64,000 nucleotides of DNA from JANOBD01 sp031411495 (lineage in GTDB: Bacteria > Planctomycetota > Phycisphaerae > Tepidisphaerales > Tepidisphaeraceae), in assembly GCA_031411495.1 (NCBI GenBank), contig JANOBD010000043.1, positions 1 through 64,000 of the forward strand, read 5' to 3'. The position numbers were made by a program, and so were the translations under genes. Under the pieces are notes generated by a model. It made no database searches. It saw only the letters and a program-made list of their open reading frames with translations, and was not told the origin of the DNA. Of this stretch, positions 1-8,167 are shown piece by piece. Numbering within the stretch: the first letter of the stretch is position 1; every line of letters starts with the position of its first letter.

Positions 1-168
1 GTGGTTGAACGCACCTTTGCCAACGCGACTAACTACGGCGGCGGTTTGGGTCCGCTGCCAGCCTTTGTCCGCCGCTTGCCGCGGGTTCGGCGCTGGGTCG
101 GCGCGAAGATCTCGCTCTACCATGCCCGACTTAAAGCCAGAGGACTCAGCGCCCAGCACTCACGCTGA
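1..168 (+). CDS. 3' end of an unidentified gene (partial)
   Basis: An open frame enters from the left edge and runs 55 codons to a TGA at 166-168. The C-terminal residues are rich in Arg and Leu (for example FVRRLPRVRRWVG) and include a YGGGLGPLP stretch, so the composition looks like a real protein tail. A hairpin follows shortly after. I do not recognise the family from this fragment. It converges on the regulator that ends at 238. Confidence 0.5.
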   Translation: MVERTFANATNYGGGLGPLPAFVRRLPRVRRWVGAKISLYHARLKARGLSAQHSR

Positions 169-190
169 TGCGCAATGCTGCCGTACTCGT

Positions 191-220
191 GCGGACCGTT
201 CGACAAGCAAGACGGTCCGC
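191..220. terminator. Stem-loop between convergent genes
   Basis: Nine-base arms GCGGACCGT (191-199) and ACGGTCCGC (212-220) pair perfectly around a 12-nt loop. The hairpin lies between the end of the partial left-edge gene and the end of the AraC-type regulator. There is no clear T-tract, so it may be a bidirectional or weak terminator. Confidence 0.45.
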
Positions 221-237
221 AGGCGTACCTGCCGACG

Positions 238-1413
238 CTACGAACTCTTCCGATACCGCGCAGGGCTCGTTTTGAGTTCACGCGTAAACACTTTGGTCAT
301 TTGAACCGCGTTGCCGAAACCCGAGCGCTCGGCGATCGCTTGAAGCTTCATGTCCGTTTCCCGCAGGAGCCGGGTGGCCTGTTCGAGTCGGCAACGCTGG
401 ATCTCGTCGCCGATGGTTCTGCCGAGGAGCGCGTTAAAGCGGTCCTGCAACCGGCGCGACGACAGATGGGTTTGCTCGGCGACCTGGTCGATCGTCAGCG
501 GACGGGCAAAATGGTTTTCGATGTATCTGACGGCCAACAGGATGTCGGGATCATCCACCGCCAAGGCGTTGGTGGATTGCCGTTGGATGACACCGATGGG
601 CGGAATAAGCACCGGCTGTTTCGGTGCCGGCGCGCCCGAGAGAATCTGGTCCAGCAACTCCGCAGCGGCGTAGCCGAGGCCGCGAAGATTGTTGTCCACC
701 GAGGTCAATGGCACTGGTGCCACATCCACCAACATCGGATCGTTATCCACACCGATGATTGCCACCTGATCGGGCACGGCCCACCCGTCTTCCCAGCAAA
801 TGTTCATGAGCTCGACTGCCCAGTCATCACCCTCGGTAAAGACGCCCAAAGGACGCGGCAACCGCGCGAGCTCTTTGCGAGCCAATGCGAGTCGCCGCGC
901 GAGCGTCATCTCGCCTTTGCAAGCCGTAGGGAGAAATTGTCGTCCCGCCGCTTGCACGGTCGAGGAGAATCCTTCACGGCGAGCCGATGAACTCGGCGAG
1001 CCCGGGAAGAACTGCACCATCGTCAGGTGTTGAAATCCGCGACTCAGCAGGTGTTCGGCCGCAAGCACACCCGCGGCGTGGTCGTCCATCAAGACGGTCG
1101 GCAAACCCAGTTCAGGCTTCCAAGGCGACATGTTCACGATGGGACGACCCAGTGATCGAAGAGTGGGGCCGAGGAGATCGTGCGAACTGATAAAGGTGAG
1201 GATGCCATCGTCGGCAACATCATTGGCGAGATCGCGGAGTTGGTGCGTCCGCGCGTCAAGAATCCAACCGGCCTCCCGGGCGTAGTCCACCACGCCCTGA
1301 TGGATCTGATGGAGCTGGATATCCATCGCCAACAAAATGCGCCTTCTCGGACTCCGCGCTGGTTTTTTGGCTCCACGCAGGAATCCGAGATGCGGTTTCT
1401 TATTCTTAGCCAT
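238..1413 (-). CDS. XylR-like AraC-family transcriptional regulator
   Basis: A 391-aa DNA-binding regulator. The first two thirds resemble a periplasmic-binding-protein/LacI-type sugar-sensing domain, with features such as IIGVDNDPMLVDVAPVPLTSV and a C-terminal strand before PVLIPP. The last 100 residues are a double helix-turn-helix AraC domain (IDQVAEQTHLSSRRLQDRF and AIAERSGFGNAVQMTKVF). This order is that of E. coli XylR. The start at MAKNKK (1411-1413) is preferred to an upstream Met because the family's ligand domain begins soon after it. The gene is divergent from the secreted protease at 1607, which it may control. The ligand is unknown, probably a sugar. Confidence 0.85.
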   Translation of the reverse strand: MAKNKKPHLGFLRGAKKPARSPRRRILLAMDIQLHQIHQGVVDYAREAGWILDARTHQLRDLANDVADDGILTFISSHDLLGPTLRSLGRPIVNMSPWKPELGLPTVLMDDHAAGVLAAEHLLSRGFQHLTMVQFFPGSPSSSARREGFSSTVQAAGRQFLPTACKGEMTLARRLALARKELARLPRPLGVFTEGDDWAVELMNICWEDGWAVPDQVAIIGVDNDPMLVDVAPVPLTSVDNNLRGLGYAAAELLDQILSGAPAPKQPVLIPPIGVIQRQSTNALAVDDPDILLAVRYIENHFARPLTIDQVAEQTHLSSRRLQDRFNALLGRTIGDEIQRCRLEQATRLLRETDMKLQAIAERSGFGNAVQMTKVFTRELKTSPARYRKSS

Positions 1414-1606
1414 AGCGTCCGTTTCGAGAAGGGCATTTTCCGGAAACGGCAATGCAAAACAAGTTTGCCGCGTTACTTTGCAGGGGTGACGAGTAAAGGT
1501 CTGTCGCAGTCGACTATCTTCACTCGCATAAAAGGCTGGGCATTAACCAATCCTTTTCTTAGTGAGCCAAACGCTCTCTCGGCATCAAGTTGTTGAAGGG
1601 AAGAAT

Positions 1607-2971
1607 ATGCACTCATCGTCTAAACGGACTTCGGCCATTCTGTTCGCGTCCGTCGCCGCTCTCACGTTCGCATCCGTCGCCTCGGCCGGCATACCCGTTC
1701 CGGCGTACAGCAGCCGGCCCGGGGCGACGTACACGCTTTACCTGGACTTCGGCGGGTTCAACTTCGCCGGCAACTGGGGCACGACCGGCCAGGCCGACCC
1801 GGCCCCCGGCCAGGGAACGCCAGGCTTCGTACCTGCCTACAACAGCGATGGCGATCCCAACTCTTTCAACGCGGCTGAACTGACCGCAATCAAAACCGTC
1901 TGGGCGAACGTCTCGGGCAAGTACATCGGTTTCAATGTCAACGTCACAACCGTAGACCCGGCAGCGTCAGGGTTGACGGATGCGCAGCGTCAGAACGTAT
2001 ACGACAACACAGCGCAGATGATGCACACGGTCATCGGCGGCGATATGGCTTGGGCTGGCGGCAATGCCGGTCTTTCCTTCACCGGGGTAGCCGCGAGTTC
2101 GTATGGGAATCCGTCGACGTTCAACGGCGGTCACACTAATTTCATTGGTGCCGGACTCGACCCGACCGATTTGGGCTTCGTGGCCGGTGGCGCGACCCAC
2201 GAAAACGGCCACGGCCTGGCACTGAGTCACCAGAGCGATTACACGAATCCCGGATCGCCCATCGGCTACGACCCCGGCGACCCGGCGAACCCGATCACTG
2301 GCGCGAGCCAGGTCTCCCCCATCATGGGCGACCAAAGCGGGCAGACGCGCAACACTTGGCGCATCGGCACGACCGACAACGCCGCCATCATGAACGACGT
2401 GAAGCGCCTCACCGACCAGCCGAACCTTACGCTCACCGACGACGGCATCGGACACACCCGCCTGACAGCGACCCCGCTTCCGCTCGCCGGATCGACGGTC
2501 GATCCCTCGCTCGCCAAGGGCTTCATCAATACCGCCAGCGCATCCAATCCGCTCGCGATCGGCGTGGACAACTACACGAAGGACTACTTCTCGTTCTCCA
2601 CGATCGGCTCGACGATCGATCTGGTGCTGCACTCGGGAAGCCAGTTCTTCGCCACCGGCGTGGCCGACCAAGGCGCAACGTTTGACGGGCTGTTCAACAT
2701 CCTCGATGCGAGCGGCGCTGTCATAGGTACTTCGACCCGCGACGCTAGCACGATGTTCTACAGCTTCAACGGCGCGCTCGGTGCTGGAAGCTACACGCTG
2801 GAGATCCTCAACTTCGGCGGATATCAGTCGACCCGCGACCCGACGGCGCAGTACTTCACGTCCGGTGCCTACTTCCTGACCGGCAGCGGTTTCGTCGTTC
2901 CGGAACCGACGTCGATCATGTTCCTGGGCCTCGGCGCGGTTGCGATGTTCGCGCGTCGTCGCACTGCCTGA
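1607..2971 (+). CDS. Secreted metzincin-like metalloprotease with PEP-CTERM tail
   Basis: A 454-aa exported protein. The N-terminus is a signal peptide ending near ASVASAG. Around residue 198 there is HENGHGLALSH, a full HEXXHXXXXXH zinc signature, followed by a PIMG Met-turn about 50 residues later. Both are hallmarks of metzincin endopeptidases. The distal part resembles a beta-sandwich pre-peptidase C-terminal domain. The protein ends in VPEPTSIMFLGLGAVAMFARRR, broken here as VPEPTS, a hydrophobic helix and an Arg cluster: the PEP-CTERM sorting signal read by an exosortase. AGGGA precedes the ATG at 1607. A strong terminator follows. The substrate is unknown. Confidence 0.8.
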   Translation: MHSSSKRTSAILFASVAALTFASVASAGIPVPAYSSRPGATYTLYLDFGGFNFAGNWGTTGQADPAPGQGTPGFVPAYNSDGDPNSFNAAELTAIKTVWANVSGKYIGFNVNVTTVDPAASGLTDAQRQNVYDNTAQMMHTVIGGDMAWAGGNAGLSFTGVAASSYGNPSTFNGGHTNFIGAGLDPTDLGFVAGGATHENGHGLALSHQSDYTNPGSPIGYDPGDPANPITGASQVSPIMGDQSGQTRNTWRIGTTDNAAIMNDVKRLTDQPNLTLTDDGIGHTRLTATPLPLAGSTVDPSLAKGFINTASASNPLAIGVDNYTKDYFSFSTIGSTIDLVLHSGSQFFATGVADQGATFDGLFNILDASGAVIGTSTRDASTMFYSFNGALGAGSYTLEILNFGGYQSTRDPTAQYFTSGAYFLTGSGFVVPEPTSIMFLGLGAVAMFARRRTA

Positions 2972-3000
2972 TCAACTTTTGATCGCAATTTGGGTGGGAG

Positions 3001-3030
3001 AGTCCCCGACGAGATTCGTCGGGGACTTTA
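3001..3030 (+). terminator. Intrinsic terminator of the metalloprotease gene
   Basis: A perfect 12-bp stem, AGTCCCCGACGA (3001-3012) pairing with TCGTCGGGGACT (3016-3027), closes a 3-nt loop and runs into TTTA. It starts 30 nt after the stop codon at 2971. Confidence 0.85.
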
Positions 3031-3080
3031 TTCATGGTGAGTCGCGTGGGGTACATGCACCTTCCCGAGCGCGGAGTTTT

Positions 3081-3108
3081 TTCACGGGCGGGACGCCCGT
3101 GCCACGTT
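3081..3108. repeat. GC-rich dispersed palindrome (ACGGGCG/CGCCCGT)
   Basis: ACGGGCG (3084-3090) and CGCCCGT (3094-3100) form a perfect hairpin inside a phrase reading GGGCGGGACGCCCGTGCCAC. I recall similar phrases as recurrent intergenic repeats in planctomycete genomes. That comes from general familiarity and was not searched. It lies at the 3' edge of the pseudogene. Confidence 0.5.
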
Positions 3109-3117
3109 CTGGATCGC

Positions 3118-3967
3118 TCACGCCTTCTTCAGCGCCAGCGTCAGCCCCAGCATCATCACCAGAAACGCGCCGGCGAAGCTGCCGATGACCCAGTAGCTGC
3201 GCGTCGGGTCGCTGTGGAACGCGCTGCTGACCGGCACAGACACCATCTGGGCGGCGACGACTTCGTTCATCTTCCAGCCGTAGCCGCCGGTCTTGCCGTA
3301 GAGTTCCACCTGGCGCGGCGGGGCCAGCTCGGGCGTGGTGTGGCAGTCGAGGCAGGCGGCGGTCTTGATGATCATCGGCCGGGCGATGTAGTAGACGCGC
3401 CCCTGCGGCGTCTCCTTCACGTCCTGGATTTCCGTCTTCACCTCGCCGCTGCTGAAGCGATTGAGGATGATCGACTCGAAATCGTCCGCGAGGTTCTCGC
3501 GGTTGGTCGGGTTCAGCGACGCTTCCTTGTACGCGAAGGTGGAATACTTCGGATCGGATGACGGCGCGGGTGTCCATACCGGGCTTGACGATCTTGATCG
3601 CCACGCGGCGTTTGATCGGCACGGATTGCTGCGCCATGTAGACGAAGCCGAAGCCGCCCTCGCCGATCTCCTGGAGGATCTTGTAGGGGCCGATCATCGA
3701 GCCGATCTCTTCGCGGACGATCGGCGCGCGGGAGGAGAACTGCGAGGCGGAGGCGGCGTTCGCATCGGCCGCTGTAGGATCATCCGGGCCGATCGTTTCG
3801 TTCACGCGGCGGGGTTTCTCGGCGGTGTGTTCGACGGCGTCGATCATCGCGCGGACCTGCTGCGCGGTCGGCGGATCGCTCTGTTCAAGCTCGCGCAGGA
3901 CAGATTCGCGTGCCGGGCCCTTGAGCGACATCGCTCGGGTGAAATGATCGGTAACCGGGTTCTTCAT
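3118..3967 (-). pseudogene. Chimeric remnant: Ser/Thr kinase 5' part joined out of frame to a DUF3365 (Tll0287-like) 3' part
   Basis: From ATG 3965-3967 the frame encodes a planctomycete-type Ser/Thr kinase N-terminus. It has a short regulatory leader, then a glycine-rich loop (GEGGFGFVY) and the VAIK lysine, and breaks at GMDTRAVI near 3560. Immediately after, in a different frame, the DNA encodes the C-terminal half of a DUF3365/Tll0287-like haem or redox sensor domain: PKYSTFAYKEASLNPTN, a CLDCH c-haem-type motif, KTGGYGWKMNE, then a TM segment, ending at 3118. Neither gene is complete: the kinase lacks its catalytic lobe and the sensor lacks its N-terminus. A recombination or deletion fused two unrelated genes, so function is unlikely. 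Confidence 0.75.
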
Positions 3968-4015
3968 GCAGGCGCGGGAGTTTAACAGGCGTTGCTGCGA
4001 GACGGGAAAAAGAAT

Positions 4016-4106
4016 GGTCGCGAAGAACGAAGGGGGCGAAGGATCGCGAAGCGAGATACCTGCTTCACCCTTCGCGACACTTCGCCTGCTTCGCGCCTTC
4101 GCGACC
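4016..4106. repeat. Inverted repeat rich in CGCGAAG motifs
   Basis: GGTCGCGAAG (4016-4025) is matched by its exact complement CTTCGCGACC (4097-4106), with further GCGAAGG/CCTTCGC copies between. The unit lies between the pseudogene start and the PHP gene. Its core words are the same as those in the inverted repeats flanking the GxxExxY gene at 4966-5495, so the two are probably one repeat family. Confidence 0.6.
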
Positions 4107-4116
4107 ATCGATCGCG

Positions 4117-4962
4117 TCACTTCCTCAGGCGGGCGAGGATCGCGTCGAAGTACGCGCGCGGGATGGGTCGTTGCCGGGCCATGCCCAAGCGGACTTTCGA
4201 TTTCATCGACCCGTGAAAATCGCTGCCGCCGGTCTTGAGGAGCTTGTATTGGGTCGCGAATGAGTCGAGGAACTTCACATCGAGCGGGCGATGATCGGAG
4301 TGGATGACTTCGACGCCGTCGAGGCCGAGATCGACGAGGTCTTTGAGCACTTGCCGCATCCGCGCGAAGTTCTGGAGGCGGAGCTGGACCGGGTGGGCGC
4401 AGATCGCGACGCCGCCGGCGGCGTGGATCATCGCGATCGCTTCGCGCGCCGTGAAGCGTTCCTTGTCTTCATACGCGAGCCCGCCCTGCCCGAGGTATTT
4501 CTTGAACGCTTCCTGCACGTGCGAGACGACGTGTTTGTTTACGAGTACCTGTGCGATGTGCGGCCGGCCGACGGTGCCTTGCGCCAGGGCGAGGACTTCT
4601 TGGAGCTGGATATCGATGCCGAGGGACTGGAGTTTCTTGACGATGCGTTCGTTGCGGTCGTCGCGTCCGCCGCGGAGTTCTTTGGTGAGTTTTGTCAGCT
4701 CGTCGTTCGACGGGTCGATACCGTAGCCGAGGATGTGGAGGGTGCCGGGCTCGGGGAACTTGGCGGAGATCTCGATGCCGGGGAGGAAGTCGATGCCGGA
4801 TTCGGCGGCTTGCGCCGCAGCGTCTGCAATGCCACCGATGGTGTCGTGGTCGGTGAGGGACATCGCGCTCAATCCGATTTCCTTTCCGAGCGCGATGACA
4901 TCGCGCGGACTCATTGTTCCGTCTGAGGCGGTGGAGTGGCAGTGGAGGTCGATGGAGTTCAT
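4117..4962 (-). CDS. PHP-domain phosphoesterase (RNase AM / nucleoside 3',5'-bisphosphatase-like)
   Basis: A 281-aa cytoplasmic metal-dependent phosphoesterase. It has the PHP signatures DLHCHSTASDG at residues 5-15, LTDHDT near 40, PGIEIS near 66, a central histidine (CAHP) and the terminal GGSDFHG, so the metal-binding His/Asp set appears complete. Length and order match the YciV/RNase AM group, which hydrolyses nucleoside 3',5'-bisphosphates and trims RNA 5' ends. That assignment is by family. The start at MNSIDLH (4960-4962) places the first metal motif at its usual position. The upstream DNA begins the left inverted repeat of the GxxExxY cassette. Confidence 0.85.
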   Translation of the reverse strand: MNSIDLHCHSTASDGTMSPRDVIALGKEIGLSAMSLTDHDTIGGIADAAAQAAESGIDFLPGIEISAKFPEPGTLHILGYGIDPSNDELTKLTKELRGGRDDRNERIVKKLQSLGIDIQLQEVLALAQGTVGRPHIAQVLVNKHVVSHVQEAFKKYLGQGGLAYEDKERFTAREAIAMIHAAGGVAICAHPVQLRLQNFARMRQVLKDLVDLGLDGVEVIHSDHRPLDVKFLDSFATQYKLLKTGGSDFHGSMKSKVRLGMARQRPIPRAYFDAILARLRK

Positions 4963-4965
4963 AGG

Positions 4966-4996
4966 GTCCGCGAAGTCACGCGAAGGGGACGCGAAG
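4966..4996. repeat. Left inverted repeat flanking the GxxExxY gene
   Basis: This 31-nt sequence begins GTCCGCGAAG and ends ACGCGAAG. Its reverse complement recurs with few differences at 5464-5495 on the other side of the GxxExxY gene, sharing GTCCGCGAAG, CACGCG and ACGCGAAG in the same order. Confidence 0.75.
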
Positions 4997-5009
4997 AAAG
5001 ACGCTGCAA

Positions 5010-5408
5010 TTAGTGTCTGTTGTCGGGGGCGCGAGCATATCGACGCCATTCCAACTTGCCGCGTGAGCCGAAGTTGACGAGTAAACCGACTTCGAATCCG
5101 GTCGCCTTGAGGTCATTCAGAATCTGCGATTCCTCGACTGAGGTGAGCACATCGATCGACTTGATCTCAACGATGATTTTGTCGAAGCAGACAAAGTCGG
5201 CGACGTAGAACTTCTTCAGCTCCCGACTCTTGTAGTAGATCGGAAGCAGCTTTTGCGAAACGAACGGAATCGTTCGAAGTCCCAACTCGATTTCAAACGC
5301 CTCTTGATAAACCGCCTCGTAGAACCCCGGGCCGAGTTCAGAGTGAACTTCCATGAGTGCACCGACTATCGCAAAAACCTCATCGCGATAGATCAGTTCA
5401 CCAGGCAT
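5010..5408 (-). CDS. GxxExxY family protein (PD-(D/E)XK nuclease-like)
   Basis: A 132-aa small soluble protein with the family hallmark GPGFYEAVYQEAFEIEL at residues 26-42, where GxxExxY is GFYEAVY. A DFVCFDKIIVEIKS stretch near residue 70 resembles the D...ExK core of PD-(D/E)XK nucleases. The family is common in Planctomycetota, Verrucomicrobiota and cyanobacteria, and its role is not established. The gene is alone between two inverted copies of a CGCGAAG-rich repeat, which suggests it moves or spreads with them. The start at MPGELIYRDEV is natural for the family. Confidence 0.85.
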   Translation of the reverse strand: MPGELIYRDEVFAIVGALMEVHSELGPGFYEAVYQEAFEIELGLRTIPFVSQKLLPIYYKSRELKKFYVADFVCFDKIIVEIKSIDVLTSVEESQILNDLKATGFEVGLLVNFGSRGKLEWRRYARAPDNRH

Positions 5409-5463
5409 TTACGCTCCTCATTTGACCGCCTAGTCAAGCCGGACGGTCTTATCAATTCAATTC

Positions 5464-5495
5464 CTTCGCGTTCCTCTCCGCGTGCCTTCGCGGAC
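5464..5495. repeat. Right inverted repeat flanking the GxxExxY gene
   Basis: This 32-nt copy reads CTTCGCG...CTTCGCGGAC on the plus strand and is the near reverse complement of 4966-4996. The pair encloses about 470 bp holding only the GxxExxY gene. The right copy ends just before the 3' end of cysK. Confidence 0.75.
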
Positions 5496-5500
5496 AATTT

Positions 5501-6463
5501 TCATGCCTCTTCAAACAGCGGCGTCGAGAGGTAGCGTTCGCCGAAGCTGCACATGATCGTCACGATCGTCTTGCCCTTGTTCTCCGGCCGAGCGGCGACC
5601 TGGGCGGCCGCCCAGATGTTGGCGCCGCTGCTGATGCCGCCGAGAATGCCCTCCTCTTTCGCGAGTCGTCGGCCCCACTCGAAGGCCTGCTCATCGGTCA
5701 CCAGGATCGTCTCGTCGACGATGGCCATGTGCAGATTGTCCGGCACGAAGCCGGCAGCCAATCCCTGGATCTTGTGTCGGCCGGGCTTGATCTCTTCGCC
5801 CTTCATTTTCTGGGTGATGACCGGGCTGGTGACCGGCTCGACGGCGATGGCTTTGAAGTTCGGATTGCGCTTCTTGATGACTTCCGCCACGCCGGTGAGC
5901 GTGCCGCCGGTGCCCACGCCGGCGACGATGATATCCACCTTGCCGTTGGTGTCCTGCCAGATTTCCTCGGCGGTCGTCTTGTGGTGGATGTCGACATTCG
6001 CCGGGTTGGAAAACTGCATCGGCATGTAGGCGTTGCCCTTCTCCTTCACAATCTCGGCGGCCTTCTCGATCGCGCCGCGCATGCCCTTGTCGGCCGGCGT
6101 GAGGACGAGTTCGGCGCCCAGTGCCTTGAGCAAACGACGACGCTCGACGCTCATCGACTCGGGCATCGTGAGGATCAGCTTGTATCCCTTGGCGGCCGCG
6201 ACGAACGCCAGCGCGATGCCGGTATTGCCGCTGGTCGGTTCGACGAGGATCGTGTCGGGTTTGATCTTTCCGTCGCGCTCGCCGGCTTCGATCATGGCCA
6301 GGCCGATGCGGTCCTTGACGCTCGCGAGGGGGTTGAAGAACTCACACTTGGCAAGCACGGTGGCATGGTCGGCCGGTACGAGCCGGTTGATCTTCACCAG
6401 CGGCGTGCCGCCGATGGTTTCGGTGATGTTCGCGTAGACACGGCCTTCGGGTTTGCGTGGCAT
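5501..6463 (-). CDS. cysK: Cysteine synthase A (O-acetylserine sulfhydrylase)
   Basis: A 320-aa PLP enzyme making L-cysteine from O-acetylserine and sulfide. NPLASVKDR near residue 40 carries the PLP lysine. PTSGNTG near 73 is the substrate loop. GVGTGGTLTG near 180 is the phosphate-binding loop. GISSGAN near 268 is the cofactor serine region. Length matches CysK. The start at MPRKPEG (6461-6463) is preferred over an upstream Met because of an adjacent GAGGAGT ribosome site. It follows the JAMM peptidase gene on the same strand, separated by two hairpins, recalling the mec-cysO-cysM arrangement, but no sulfur-carrier gene is present. Confidence 0.93.
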   Translation of the reverse strand: MPRKPEGRVYANITETIGGTPLVKINRLVPADHATVLAKCEFFNPLASVKDRIGLAMIEAGERDGKIKPDTILVEPTSGNTGIALAFVAAAKGYKLILTMPESMSVERRRLLKALGAELVLTPADKGMRGAIEKAAEIVKEKGNAYMPMQFSNPANVDIHHKTTAEEIWQDTNGKVDIIVAGVGTGGTLTGVAEVIKKRNPNFKAIAVEPVTSPVITQKMKGEEIKPGRHKIQGLAAGFVPDNLHMAIVDETILVTDEQAFEWGRRLAKEEGILGGISSGANIWAAAQVAARPENKGKTIVTIMCSFGERYLSTPLFEEA

Positions 6464-6488
6464 GAGGACTCCTCGTGAATCTCTGTTG

Positions 6489-6536
6489 GGTGTGCCTCGG
6501 CACACCGAGTGTAGTAAAGGTGTGCGCAGGCACACC
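6489..6536. promoter_or_regulatory. Twin identical-stem hairpins between the JAMM gene and cysK
   Basis: GGTGTGC pairs with GCACACC twice, at 6489-6506 and 6519-6536, with 4-nt loops and a 12-nt spacer. The pair fills the intercistronic region and ends about 26 nt before the cysK start. It could act as a processing or attenuation element, or a paired terminator. No strong T-tract is seen. Confidence 0.55.
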
Positions 6537-6544
6537 GTAGCGTT

Positions 6545-7045
6545 TCAGATGTAATACTCGATCTCTTCGGCACCGATCTGCACGTCGATCGTCAATTCGC
6601 GAAAGCTAGTGGATGGCTCATCAAACGTCCACGCCGCCATCCCGGTGACCAGTGGATCATTCGAACTCGTCCCGCCGACGACGCCGACGATGACATACAC
6701 ATACGCCGGCCAGGCGAGCGCGGCATCCGTTTGACTCGGCTTGGGCGGATGGTCCGGGTGGCTGTGAAAGAAGCCGATGATCGACAGGTGCTCGCGCGTC
6801 GCCCGCCGCTCCCACTCGAGCAACTCGCGAGGCGGAATCTCGTAGCGATTGCGTCGTGCCTCGCCGACCGCGGCGTTCGATAATTCGACCGCACGCAACA
6901 CGTGTGTCCGCCCATCACTCAGACACGCGCCGATGAGCAGGCCACATGACTCTTCAGGATACCGATGTCGAGCCGAGCGCTGGATCGTCTCGACCACGCC
7001 GAGCGTGAGGGAGAGTCGTTTGGACGTCTGGTGCGGGCCGGTCAT
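6545..7045 (-). CDS. JAMM/MPN metallopeptidase (Mec-like)
   Basis: A 166-aa Zn peptidase of the Mov34/MPN/PAD-1 clan. The catalytic glutamate lies in YPEESCGLLIG (about residues 29-39). The metal motif HSHPDHPPKPSQTD is a full HxH-x7-SxxD (H94, H96, S104, D107). Bacterial relatives such as Mec of Mycobacterium remove cysteine from the thiocarboxylated carrier CysO. Its position directly upstream of cysK supports a role in cysteine or sulfur transfer. No ThiS/MoaD-like carrier is encoded nearby, so the partner would be elsewhere. The gene is divergent from the hydrolase at 7127. Confidence 0.85.
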   Translation of the reverse strand: MTGPHQTSKRLSLTLGVVETIQRSARHRYPEESCGLLIGACLSDGRTHVLRAVELSNAAVGEARRNRYEIPPRELLEWERRATREHLSIIGFFHSHPDHPPKPSQTDAALAWPAYVYVIVGVVGGTSSNDPLVTGMAAWTFDEPSTSFRELTIDVQIGAEEIEYYI

Positions 7046-7126
7046 AATTTATTGCCTATTTGCCTACCGATGAATAGACAATCATAGCGATCGAACATCA
7101 CTTGGCAATCACGCGTACGAGATAAC

Positions 7127-8032
7127 ATGCAGGAGATCCCCCTGAGTTCCACGCCGAGTCGCTGGCGTCCACGCATTCGGCGAGTGGCGAGAGTTCTCGT
7201 TCTGTTTTACCTCGTCTGGCTGATCATGTGTTTCGGATTCAATCTTGCCGACCGCTTCGTGCTCATTCCCATGACGCACGATATCCGCATGCCCGGCATC
7301 CGTTCGGAGTTGCTCCCTCTCGATCGCGGTTCGCTCGAAGTTTGGAAGGGGCGCGACACAAATCGCGACCGGCATTGGGATGACGTCGTCCCCGAAGCGT
7401 ATCTGCTCGAGTTCACGGGCAACGGCACGCGTGCCGAAGAGATCGCCGACTGGGCCGCCTCGAAGTTCAGGCCGCATCCGGTGGAAGTCTGGGCGATGAA
7501 CTTCCCCGGCTACGGCAGGAGCACGGGGCCGGCGCGGCTGGCGGCGATCCCCAAGGCCGCGCTCGCCGCGTTCGATACGCTCAAATCTCGCGCCGACGGC
7601 AAGCCGATTTTCGTCGCCGGCAACAGCCTGGGCACAACGGCGGCGCTCTACGTCGCGGCACATCGCGACGTCGCGGGCGTCGTACTCACCAATCCGCCGC
7701 CGCTGCGGCAGCTCATCCGTGGCCGCTTCGGCTGGTGGAATCTCTGGCTTTTGGCGACGCCGGTCAGTTGGGGAATCCCCGCGGATCTCGACAGCATCGC
7801 GAATGCACGCAGGTGCACCGCCCCCGCGGTCATTTTTGTCTCGACGCGGGACGAGATCGTCCCCTACCGCTTCCAGCAAATCGTCGCGGATGCCTACGCA
7901 GGCCCGAAAGCTGTGAAGATGCGTGATGGCACGCACAACGACCCTTTCGAGGGAAACGACGCGGTCTGGCTGCGCGAGCAGGTGAACGCGATGTGGATGA
8001 AAACGGTTCACGCCGCGGACGAGCAACGGTGA
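7127..8032 (+). CDS. Membrane-anchored alpha/beta hydrolase
   Basis: A 301-aa protein with one N-terminal transmembrane helix (about residues 20-40) after a basic stretch, so the catalytic domain is probably periplasmic or outside. The nucleophile elbow is GNSLG (Ser167). STRDEIVP near 248 probably supplies the acid, and GTHND near 268 the histidine. An oxyanion-type region lies around NFPGYGRS. The fold is that of serine hydrolases of the alpha/beta class. The substrate cannot be predicted. An intrinsic terminator follows at 8168. Confidence 0.8.
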   Translation: MQEIPLSSTPSRWRPRIRRVARVLVLFYLVWLIMCFGFNLADRFVLIPMTHDIRMPGIRSELLPLDRGSLEVWKGRDTNRDRHWDDVVPEAYLLEFTGNGTRAEEIADWAASKFRPHPVEVWAMNFPGYGRSTGPARLAAIPKAALAAFDTLKSRADGKPIFVAGNSLGTTAALYVAAHRDVAGVVLTNPPPLRQLIRGRFGWWNLWLLATPVSWGIPADLDSIANARRCTAPAVIFVSTRDEIVPYRFQQIVADAYAGPKAVKMRDGTHNDPFEGNDAVWLREQVNAMWMKTVHAADEQR

Positions 8033-8167
8033 AAGCCGATTCCGACCGGCTTGCGTTGATTTTCTCACTCCTGGACGCGTTTGGCTTCGACAAATCCGGC
8101 CCGCAGATCAAAACGAAGTAAGAGGGTTGCCTTACGGCTGGCAGTTGATACTAATATGGCGTTCCAA

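Noticed and set aside
1460..1490. ACTTT...AAAGG near the XylR-like gene as another operator copy
   Set aside because: Only the outer four bases agree. The TTC and ATAAAY core is missing.
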